The position numbers were made by a program, and so were the translations under genes. Shown here in pieces: positions 54,991 through 64,000 of a stretch of 64,000 nucleotides of DNA. The notes under the pieces are model-generated. The model did not search any database, was not told where the DNA came from, and saw only the letters and a program-made list of their open reading frames with translations. Each line of letters starts with the position of its first letter. The first letter of the stretch is position 1. Origin of the DNA: Alentia gelatinosa (taxonomy: Eukaryota > Annelida > Polychaeta > Phyllodocida > Polynoidae); the NCBI GenBank assembly GCA_950022655.1, contig OX465587.1, positions 27,221,716 to 27,285,715 of the forward strand. The letters are read 5' to 3'.

Positions 54991-57900
54991 ATGGACAATT
55001 CATTGTTTCACGTCTTAACGGATATCCCTGCATTGCTGGCGAGAATAAATGTCCCTGAACCACTGTTTAGAAGAACGAGAGACCGTGAGAGCTCCAGTGA
55101 GGAGGATTCAGATGAGAACCGAGCTGATGGAGTGAACGGTAATGGAGACTCGCCTTGCCCAGCTGCCGCAGCGCTGAAGAAAAAGTACAAAACCATCATG
55201 AGCAAAGAAGTGATGATGCGACTCAATAAAAAACTCCTCTATATTCTGCGTTACGGGGCTCTCAACGAAGGGCTCACAGTTCACAAAGGCGGTGAGTTAT
55301 ATATACTTATTTAAAAAAAAGATTTGTCATGCATGTTTATCCCAGGATGTATTTTTAAGGGTAGATAAGATGATTTTTTTTTTTGCTGTGATGCCTTATA
55401 AAGGGCTTATTCCACGAACACGATTCTCGGGAGCGGAACGTTGAAACCGAAACGAGGCAAAGGGTTATGTCATTTTCGGGTGCCCAAAACCCTTTGCCTC
55501 GTTTTGGTTTCAACGTTCCGCTCCCGAGAATTGTTGCAAAACGTAGCCGCGGGATGTTGTGTGTATGTTTTGGTGCTCCACCACTGCGACACTTCAACAC
55601 ACATTGTGACAAATAGGCACACGATTATTCAAACCTAGCCTGATTTAGCAAGACAACCAAATCATGACCGATCTCGCTATATCTTGTGTGTCAGTGGAAT
55701 CACCATTTTATTGTCACAAGTTGCCCTGGGATTTAGTTCTACTTAAGAATTAGGTCACATGTAATCTGGAACTTTTCTTGTTACTGAAGACAAACTTGTT
55801 TCTCATCACCACGCACATTAGCAAAAACGTGTTTATAACCTTTTTTTTTATAAATTGAAGCTTGATTGAAATTATGAAAGGTATGCATCTTTGGTATCAA
55901 ATTAAAGCTTCTGATGTCAGGGATGCATTCAATGTGGTATTATGTGTATCTACCTATTTCTGGAACAGTGGTTTTCAAATCTCTCTTTATATTGCCTACA
56001 CAACCAAAAGTTCTGTGCTGTCACCTATTGTCACACTGCGGTATGTGTAATTTCAAAAGCCATCTTTGATTCAGCAAAAAATAAATAGCGCCCACGTCAT
56101 ATTTTTATGGCTTAATGATGAGGAACAATTTTTTTTGGCAGACAAGGTCATATTATCAAGGTTTTTCTGGTCTCTCTGAGGCAGAAAAACCTGCACGAAA
56201 AATGATTCCACATTTTTCCCTGACCCCAACTGACATTCCTGTTTGTTGTTTATGACATCCCACTGACAGGTTGTAAGGCCTTTGAGTCAGAAGAAGCGTA
56301 TAGCCTGCATGGACAAGATCATGAACGACATCCAGCGCCACAAGAAGATTGAGGCAGCTGAGCTGAAAGCCACGCTGGGCCGCCGTCTCCCAGCCACACC
56401 CGGGCCCGGCCAGCAAAAACTCACAGCCCCCACACCCCGGGCCGCCTGTATTGTTAATTATCAATATGGTACTAATTGAGTTCTATATTGTAGGTTACGT
56501 GGTGCTCGATGACCTTCTGAAGGTCAGTCAGTTACGACACAACACTGCAACACAGGTCCTTGAGCTGGTCAGCGACGCCGTGTCCTTTCGTGGCACGCCT
56601 CGTTTTGAGAAGAAGTCGCTAGGGGGCGCGGTGTATGTGAGAGCGCGCTCTGGTGTCAACATGGATCGTGACTCTCACCACCAGGGCAGCAGAGTGAAGC
56701 GACTCGTCGACATCTGCACCGACAAGATCTGCGCCAACATTAAGGACTACAATCTGCAGAACTTCCCCGATGTCTATCTGCTCAAGTATGTACGAGAAAA
56801 AACATAAGTTGTGTCCAGTTTGACCTAACCCAATGGGTAAAATAGGGACTTTTTCATTTGCTTGATTTATAGGAAATGTACTGAAAGATATCTACCTAAA
56901 TTCTATCTCATAGATTCGGTCAAAACCAAAGTAAGTTTTATAGAATATATTGGACGTTAAACTAAACAAACAAACAAATCAGAACACCATCTAGTGGCAA
57001 TAGTCACACGCTACCAGCACCCGGTGGCAATATCCGGTTCATGGACGCCTTGAGCCCGGGACGATTTGAGCCCTTGAAGCCTTGAGCATTTCTGTGGACG
57101 CCTTGAGCCTACCCTGTGGACGCCTTGAGCCTACCCCCTTTTGGTGGCCTTGAGCCTCTAGGTGTAACACTTTGAAAAGTGCACTTACACTGGTTTATAG
57201 TCATATATACTCTACCCTAACCCTTACCCAACCCTTTTCTAACCCTAACCCGCCAATCGGAACTAAAAAGGGCTATGCTCAAGGCGTCCTCGGGGCGTCC
57301 AGATTTCGCGCTGGCAGGAGTCTCAAACGGTAAAAGGCTCAAGGAGTCCAATTCGCCAATATCCGTTGTCAGTTACTTTTGATGGCAACCTGAATATTGA
57401 GACTCACACTGATCTTTCTCAACAACAAAACCTTTTTTAACCTTGGTTCCAGCTCCATCATTTACAAGTTGAAGCGGAAGAAGCAGTTGTCGAACAATGT
57501 GCTGCGTCAGATCCTCAGCACGAACACGGAGCACCTGGACCTGGAGCGGGTTTACATCACACCGGCCACGCTGAGACTGGTCGCCGACCGGTGCCCCAAC
57601 CTGAGCGTGCTGAGTCTACGCGGGACCAGCTACCTGCTCACCGACCACTACATGGCGCACTTGTTTCGCGTACGCCCATCTAGCTCTGTTTATTACAGGG
57701 ATGCCGGTTTTCAATGTTTCCATTTTCAGAATAAAAGAATAATTCATTGTGTAATATTGATATACCAACTGCTAAGTTACCCAATTCAACCGCAGCCCAT
57801 GATTTCCCACTGAACCTTCCCACTGACCCATGTAAAAACTTGAGCTCTCCTTTGATTTCCCACTGTAATGTGTATGTTAATACGTAAACTCTGGGGGGTG

Positions 57901-60182
57901 GGGAGTTAGCGCAGTCGTTTGGGCACTGCTACATCAAAGGCCAATCCTTCTCATACCATGTCTATGTGGTGTGGTGTACAGCCACCTTTCTCCTTCATCC
58001 CCAACAGTGGTAGATTTACTGCTAAATCAAAGGCCTATCCTTCTCATACCATGTCTATGTGGTGTGGTGTACAGCCACCTTTCTCCTTCATCCCCAACAG
58101 TGGTAGATTTACTGCTACATCAAAGGCCAATCCTTCTCATACCATGTCTATGTGGTGTGGTGTACAGCCACCTTTCTCCTTCATCCCCAACAGTGGTAGA
58201 TTTACTGCTATATCAGAGGCCAATCCTTCTCATACCATGTCTGTGTGGTGTGGGAAGTAAAAGACACAGCAGTGCAAGGATTGAGATGCATTACGAATAA
58301 ATGAAATTTCACGATTTTTTCACGCGATCGAAGCTTTCCAATTAAAAACAAACAAACACATTTTCATCTTTATTCAGTAATGTCAGAATTCAGGGAAATC
58401 CCTGAAATCATGGATGTTTATAAGATACTGAAATATTGTCCTCAATATTGTAGCGGTTGCCCTCTAGTCGCTGAAAGTGTGTGACTACTTTCCGCGATCG
58501 TCAGTCGACCAGAGGTTCCGAGACTAGTCGCTACCCTGTACTTACCGTGCCAATACAGGTGGGTTCGGTTTTACCCACTGGAAAGGGTAGGGAGACGCAG
58601 AGTCTACCAACCACCGCTTATCCGCGAACAGAAAACCAGACTCCGAACTATTTCAGTTACCGATCTTTTATTACGGTATGAACTGCAAGTACAATCGTTG
58701 GTGCTACGGGGCACCAACTAGCGCGGGAAGAGATCTGGTCTCTTCTACATTGAAAGGTGTATCAACACAACCTAACCAACACGTGAGGCTCCAGGCGTTC
58801 ACTCTATGCGGAGGAACAGCGAGAAGTCCTGTCGACCCGCTGTGGACTCAACCTTATATATTGGTTGAGTTACGTAATGCGGGCGAACCCGTAGCATTTG
58901 CATACCGTAGCATTTGCATACTGCGGGTCCGCTGGCTTTACTGCACAGCAGGGATCGGTCTTCACGCCACCTAGCGTGAAGTAAAACAGACACTGCACGA
59001 CTACCCTGACCCCTACAATATTTAAAACTGTAACAGAACCTGTCAACCCCATATCATTTCTCGAATCACATATACCTTAATCTATATGTCACCTTAAATG
59101 TCCATAAATTCACACATAGTCTGTGGGGTGTAGAGCCTCAGTAGAGACCTGCTCTGTTTAACCTGAACTTTCAGCTGATAGGTTGAGAATGTACACATTT
59201 CATTCCACTCACTGCACTGAATATTTCCAGTCATATGATTGGCCAGAATGGGGAAAATTTAGGTTGGCTGGTACCCCATCTCGAGACAAAGGAAAACCTG
59301 AATGCCCTTAGATTACTATATTAGAACTGAGTACACCACATTGTCTCCCACCCCAAGCCTTACCAACTTTCCCTAAATCATTCATACTATAATACCATAT
59401 ACACATTGTAAGTACCATTAAAATTTTAAATAAGTTGTATCTCAATAGAAATACAAACTAAATCAAGACGAAAACACTTACTGCTTACTTACCTGTACCA
59501 TTGCTATGGTATGGTTTAAATACGGAGGCACCATATCTATCACACCTGGCCCTGGAGCCTACTGAAAATAGGGTTGCTATAAATCCTAGTGGACAACTCC
59601 AGTATAAATTTTTTTTTAAATGATAATAAAAAATAAATAATAATAAAAAAAAAGCAACAAAAAAAGAGCAGAGAACTAGGGAACCAGTTTAAGATCTAGG
59701 CTGGTTCCCCAGTCATCCACTAGGTGGCTCAGGCAGCCTTTTTGTTTTACTGCTACTGTTAATCCTGTACTGTGATAATACAGTAAAATCCCACTTCCAG
59801 TGTTCCATAGTTTTATATACGACTTTCCTGGTTTCAGAAACTGAAGAATCTAAGGAGTTTAAACCTCAGCGGTTGTCACCACCTGACGGACCGAACTCTC
59901 AAGTCGCTCACCACAAACATCCTGGGACTGATCCACTTGGACGCGTCGGGGAACTACAGCTACACGGAGAAGGCTCTGCTGGATGTGGTCCTGTCGTGCG
60001 CGAAGCTGCAGCACCTGGATATCTACGACAACCCGAACATCACCGACACCTTCCGAAACACTCTGGTCGAGATCAGCCACGAACGAAAACTCACCGTCGT
60101 CCTGAAGGGCCTCAACGACAAATCTGTTGCACCGGAAGATCCGTCAACGATTCTCAGTGTGTGGAGAAGTACCATGGCGTGA
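54991..60182 (+). CDS. Tpt1/KptA N-lobe-like domain fused to leucine-rich repeats (384 aa), four exons
   Basis: Exons 54991-55291, 56494-56785, 57453-57669 and 59838-60182 (TGA); phases 1, 2, 0 agree. The start ATG has an in-frame TAG 9 bp upstream, and an AG acceptor at 54972 hints at a 5' UTR exon. Residues 1-70 are acidic/serine-rich and disordered. Residues 75-156 match the winged-helix N-lobe of RNA 2'-phosphotransferase: LNKKLLYILRYGA, GLTVHKGGYVVLDDLL, TPRFEK, VRARSGV. The catalytic Arg-His is Arg-Tyr (87-88), Arg137 is kept, the QGHS-type turn is ARSGVN, and the NAD-binding C-lobe is absent, so tRNA 2'-phosphate removal is unlikely. Residues 169-180 (RLVDICTDKIC) resemble an elongin BC-box. 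Residues ~205-350 are RNI-type LRRs (HLDLERVYITPATL, NLSVLSLRG, NLRSLNLSGCHHLTD, GLIHLDASG, LQHLDIYDNPNITD). Function unknown; an RNA- or ligand-binding adaptor is possible. Confidence 0.85.
55398..55725. mobile_element. MITE with TTCCAC ends (copy 2) carrying a 50-bp-arm palindrome
   Basis: The outer ends match 6038-6312. Inside, 55422-55473 and 55488-55541 are near-perfect inverted repeats (CTCGGGAGCGGAACGTTGAA, ACGAGGCAAAGGG). It lies in intron 1 of the Tpt1-LRR gene. Confidence 0.75.
56260..56460 (+). other. Exon-like open stretch of unknown origin
   Basis: GC-rich, codon-like sequence after a CTGACAG acceptor. It encodes a basic, helical then proline-rich peptide (KKRIACMDKIMNDIQRHKK, LGRRLPATPGPGQQ). 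Its frame does not fit the phase-1 junction of the flanking Tpt1-LRR exons, where joining gives an early stop, and that gene reads through without it. It could be a poison or alternative exon, or a captured exon of another gene. I do not recognise the peptide. Confidence 0.4.
56880..57350. repeat. SINE 3' fragment, then CTAACCCTAACCC repeat copy 2
   Basis: 56880-56985 is a SINE tail (TATTGGACGTTAAACTAAAC then CAAA repeats). 57040-57350 is the longer copy of the 43240-43400 repeat, with extra GGACGCCTTGAGCC units and three CTAACCC-type motifs. It lies in intron 2 of the Tpt1-LRR gene. Confidence 0.7.
57890..58262 (+). mobile_element. SINE with internally multiplied module
   Basis: A ~93-bp module (CCTTCTCATACCATGTCTAT...CATCCCCAACAGTGGTAG) occurs about three and a half times. 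The reading frames across it are artefacts. It lies in intron 3 of the Tpt1-LRR gene. Confidence 0.85.
58449..59017. mobile_element. Candidate solo LTR
   Basis: 569 bp with TGTAG...CTACA ends and a 4-bp duplication ATAT (58445-58448, 59018-59021). No coding sequence. It is unrelated to the 256-bp LTRs. GTAGCATTTGCATAC is tandemly doubled inside (58890-58920). The rest of intron 3 (59022-59837) shows no feature beyond simple AT-rich sequence. Confidence 0.65.
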
Positions 60183-60194
60183 GATTTCAGCTCA

Positions 60195-60510
60195 CCGATT
60201 ATCTCACTCCTGGTATATTTTTCCCATAGACTTAACATTGGGAACTCAAACTCAACGCCCATGGAGGTTTTTTTTAAAAATAGTCAATGGGCGATGATGT
60301 CAATATCAATAGCTGATTAGTCAGTGATAGGGATGAGATCAAATCTGAACCGCACTCGATCCATAGCCACTGAAATTACGCCCTTCGTATTGGTTCGTTA
60401 CATGATATCACTCAGCTTTGCCTCGTGAGATTACTCTGCAACCCAAATTCATGGCGTATTTTCAGTAGCTCGAGATCTCGATGCAGTTCCTTCTTACTAT
60501 GCTCGAGATT
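60195..60510. mobile_element. Hairpin MITE, CTTTGCCTCGTGAGATTACTC family
   Basis: CATAGACTTAACATTGGGAACTC start and AACCGCACTCGATCCATAGCC / TCTCGATGCAGTTCC arms. It is the uninterrupted relative of 27965-28605. It begins within ~15 bp of the Tpt1-LRR stop codon, so it probably supplies the 3' UTR. Confidence 0.7.
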
Positions 60511-60844
60511 TCTGGAGAACTCGGCCCGAAATGAATTCGCCCTGGGATTTATTCGCCCCGTAACTAACTCGCTCTGTACTGACCTCAAGTAAAAGAAATA
60601 GTCTTGAAAAATAAATGGAGACTCATTCGTACCGATAAACCGTGGTTCAAACTTCCCCACACACCCCAGCCGCAATCCATTGCAAATAACGATGTTTTTT
60701 CCATCTTTTCTCAGTCAATCTGAGGCAGAAAATTCCACATGACAAATATTTCCATATTTTGTTCTTGACCTTAGAGCTCAGCTTAAATCCCTGTTAAGTG
60801 GTTTGTAGTTGTATACAACTATAACACTTACCTTTACCCTAACC

Positions 60845-61330
60845 CTAAGTCTATAACAGAGTTGTGATCTTTCCATTTCTCCGTGGAAATCCGCTTTTTC
60901 ATATTCCCTATATGTAATTGCGTTTCCATACGTCAAACAAAGATAATATTGATTTAACCTCATTTACGCCAATAAAACAGTGTTTTGAACCTCCCCCACA
61001 GACCCTCAGACCCATGTCATGGCCGACAAGGACATATTTTCCTAGATCTGGTCTCTCTGAGGCAGAAATATTCACATTAAAAATGCTTCCTACGTTTTTC
61101 CCTGAGGGGCCATTCATAAAGGAATTACACAGAATTTCCGAAACTTTGGATCCCCCCCCCCCCCTCCCGGTCCTGTACGCAATACAACAGGGAAGGAGTA
61201 TAACCAAAATTTTCTAATATTTTTACCCCGCCGGGTCCCCCCCCTCCCCCCGGACCCCCGCCCACCCTTCAGTGCGTACATACTTTATGGATGGCCCCTG
61301 ACCCCAACTGACATCTCTTATAACAAGGAT
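60845..61330 (-). mobile_element. CAGGGATGTCAG-family element split by a MITE
   Basis: Reverse-orientation family copy whose last ~20 bp (CCCCAACTGACATCTC) are displaced by the MITE at 61106-61298. Confidence 0.7.
61106..61298. mobile_element. MITE with GGGGCCATTCATAAAG ends and TGA duplication
   Basis: Ends GGGGCCATTCATAAAG and CTTTATGGATGGCCCC; 3-bp duplication TGA (61103-61105, 61299-61301). A 3-bp target suits PIF/Harbinger-type elements. The core holds C-runs near 61154 and 61237. Confidence 0.82.
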
Positions 61331-63129
61331 GTCGGAGTTCAGGGAAATGCCTGAAATCAGGGTTTTTTTTAAACACAGAAATATTGGCCTCACTACTCAA
61401 AAACCTCAATAAAACCTGTGTATAATATCAACCCCGTATTGTTTCAGGAACCCCAATTTCCCCTTAAACATGTACATTACTACTTCCATGATTTTCAGGG
61501 TTTTCCCTGAGAAGCTTCCCATTGATAATGCATGGATGAAAATCCCTGAATTCCCTGACACCCTTGTTCTGTTACCATACAAAACACTTGGAATGCATAT
61601 CTAACACCAGGAACCAGCTTAATACTACAATCTCCCATCCACATATTTGGTTTAAAATCAATAGGACATAGATGTTAGGGATCTGCTTGGAGATCACAGA
61701 CTGTAGTACCAGTTCTAATCACCAGGGGATACAGTTTTCATCGTTTTTGAGTTCCCAGTAAGCATTGTAGTCTGGTGGGGAGGGCGGGGGTGAGTTTGTC
61801 CCAGCAAATAACTTAAGGGATTTTCCTCAAGGGCTGCTGACATCTCTGTTATATAAAGATTAGTGACGTGATAAAGGTTTCGGGCGACTTCGTTTCGGTC
61901 GAGTTCTGCATTCAGGGATACAAGTCTTCCGACAATTTACGCCCGCCATGTTTGCTCGTCACACATGTGTTTGGTGGAACACCCCTTTAGTCGTTCTATG
62001 TGATATATGTTTAGTCAGGAAACTTAATTTTTGTTTCTGAACGGTTTGAAGGTTACGCAAGTTTTGTTATATTTTGTGTCAGTTCAGTCTTTGTTTATTT
62101 TTACATAACAAGGACGGGACTTTTTCCTAATGCAGAAAATATTTTCATGTATAAACAGGTTGAGCTTGGATGACTTTACGACATTAGCAGAGAAACCCTG
62201 TCAAAGTAGTGTAATTTATTTCATTTTGTATTCATGAACCCAACTGACATCCCAGCATTCTTGAGATACTGTAAATCATCTTTTCGGGGTCGGGGTGGGG
62301 ATTCAGAATAAAAACCTGAAAGATGGAGAGCGAATTTTGTTTAATTAAAATCTCCCAGATGGAGCCCCTTTCCACAGGCCCACAAAAACGGCGGAGATGT
62401 TTTGAGTGCCAGATCGGTGCCAAATAATCGGCAAATAGAAACGGGCTTTTCACAAATCCCAACGAGAGTTTTCATTGTAGTGAAAGCAAATTCTGGCGTT
62501 TTTCACGAGATGAAAGGCCTAGTTCGTCTGAGTGCCGCCAGGTGTCAGCAGAGTGGTTCTTTCCATGCCTGAGCAGACGTTTGCAATGACGAAATTCAAA
62601 CGCCGATAACTTCAGAACGCTACGTCATCTTTGGAACGATTATAGTTTATATGTACCCCTTACTCGTGTTAAAATGTCATTGCTTAATTCCATGGGGAAG
62701 TGGAGAAATCCTCTATACACGCACAGTGATGTGTTATAGAACCTAAGACAGTTCTATACTTGTCGTTAGCGCCGACACTTTGAGCTCCGATCGTATGCGG
62801 CAGGCTACGACACCGTCTATAGCACAACGGCCATTTTGTATCACCAAAAAGTGTCTTGGTCTCAAGGGACGATCTTAGGCCATCGTGGATCTACGATATC
62901 GTGACTAAAAAACAGGGCCCTGGTTCTCGGTGGTTCTCTGCGGACACCTTAAGCCCTGAGTGAACTGGTGCAGGGATCCAGCATAGATGGACGGTCACAC
63001 TCTCCCAGCAGATATTCTCCAATAGATGAGTTAGCGTTCATCGCTGCCTAGCGGTGCCTGGTTCAGTTAGGCCGCCACTCGTTCAACCACGTTATACGGG
63101 GTATAACTTCATTTCTGATATTTATTATA
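61331..63129. other. Intergenic stretch with no recognised gene
   Basis: Six-frame reading shows only short frames. A few fragments recall the AGGGATGTCAG family (near 61330, 61900, 62240). I see no RNA gene or satellite. Confidence 0.5.
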
Positions 63130-63292
63130 CAGTAGAACCCCGCGTAAGCGGACACCCTCCGTTCCGGGCCAACGTGTCCGCTTACGCGGGGTGTCCGCTT
63201 ACGCAAGGTTAAAATAAACATCTAATGGAGGGAACCGTTCCGAGCAAAGGTGTCTGTTAACGCGGGGAGTCAGCTTATGCGGAGGTCTACCG
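63130..63292. mobile_element. pogo-like MITE, best copy
   Basis: TA-CAGTAGAACCCCGCGTAAGC ... GGTCTACCG-TA, with inner inverted GTGTCCGCTTACGCGGGGTG. Copies at 7766 and 13316 are more decayed. Confidence 0.82.
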
Positions 63293-63394
63293 TACATACA
63301 AACCTCATTATGACTCACCACTCTTACAAGATACCCCGGTACTAGACTCACACCTAGGCTACAGCCACAGTCTGTCATTTCCAGAGTCCCTATT

Positions 63395-63835
63395 GAAAAT
63401 TTATCCTACCCCTAATAAAAAAAACTCCATAGGCTTAACATTAGCGGACTGTATTTGGTCTACGGTGCAGGAAAATGAAATTTATCGCTCTAGTGGGATA
63501 CAGTTGTCAAATGACGTCATTTGAAAAGCAACCAATGATTATCACTGATTATCGGTGAGTTTTATGTTGTTTCTTAATTTGCTGAAGTAATTTAGACAGG
63601 GTAAGATAAATTCTAAACCAAACTCGAGTAAGTCGTGTTGTTTATCACACTCTGGCAAAGTCACATATCACTGCACTCGGCTTTGCAGTAATACGCGACT
63701 TTGCCATCGTGCGATAAACAACAACACAACTAACTCTCTTTGGTTTCTGCTAAGTATCAGGACTCAGTAAACCACGACCCGTTATATATAATCTGTCATA
63801 TAATACCATAACTGTGGTATACGGGTCAGATTTTC
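63395..63835. mobile_element. MITE, CCTACCCCTAATAAA family, plus GTGGTATACGG fragment
   Basis: Left end TTTATCCTACCCCTAATAAA...CATAGGCTTAACATTAGCGG. A hairpin at 63630-63725 (GTTGTTTATCACACTCTGGC, apex CACTCGGCTTTGC). The right part 63745-63830 matches the spacer repeat of the exon 17 array. Confidence 0.65.
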
Positions 63836-64000
63836 TCAAAATGTACAATTCGGACTTCTGGGCCAACACAAAACAAGATTAAATAAATTTCAAATAACCA
63901 ATAAAAATATTATTTCTTTTAAAGCAACATCTCAGCTTTTTGCAGATACCAACTATACTGACTTTCTCCAAGCGGTTCAGTTTTTACACTTGTTACAGTA

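Noticed and set aside
57230..57260. Interstitial telomere array
   Set aside because: Only two or three TAACCC units, inside a dispersed repeat present elsewhere.
57919..58300. 113-codon repeat protein
   Set aside because: SINE module read through; repeats occur at DNA level in unrelated copies.

Overview
This is animal (metazoan) nuclear DNA. It holds three spliced protein-coding genes with GT-AG introns in a very repeat-rich background. The repeats include tRNA-derived SINEs whose tails resemble GGACGTTAAA followed by CAAAC repeats, many foldback MITEs, LINE pieces and a near-complete Env-bearing Ty3/gypsy element. The SINE tail and overall repeat style suggest a marine invertebrate, perhaps a lophotrochozoan such as a mollusc or brachiopod. 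That is an inference from repeat style only.

Genes. (1) 143-4967 (+): the last five coding exons of TMX2, an ER thioredoxin-related membrane protein; its first exon(s) lie before the window. (2) 43536-9568 (-): a complete DHX37 (yeast Dhr1) DEAH-box ribosome-biogenesis helicase. I could trace 26 exons, phase-consistent at every junction, giving 1149 residues with all helicase motifs. TMX2 and DHX37 converge on a 4.6-kb repeat-filled spacer. (3) 54991-60182 (+): a complete four-exon gene of 384 residues. It joins a degenerate N-terminal lobe of RNA 2'-phosphotransferase (Tpt1/KptA) to leucine-rich repeats, an architecture I do not recognise.

Mobile DNA. An 8.2-kb Ty3/gypsy element (44971-53132) lies between DHX37 and gene 3. 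Its 256-bp LTRs differ at 4 positions by hand count. It encodes Gag, Pol and a baculovirus-F/errantivirus-type Env. Gag ends on a canonical -1 frameshift heptamer, Pol has a frame break between RNase H and integrase, and env is cut by a SINE. DHX37 intron 1 (10.2 kb) holds a broken LINE, a 1.1-kb foldback element, a 2.4-kb 18-bp satellite and a 16-bp satellite. The 18-bp unit looks derived from the end of a pogo-like MITE.

Most unusual pattern. At seven exons (one in TMX2, six in DHX37) the exon edge plus its splice site has been copied one to about ten times into the adjoining intron. This yields arrays of decoy donor or acceptor sites. I have no established name for it, and with the Tpt1-LRR fusion it is the main lead here.
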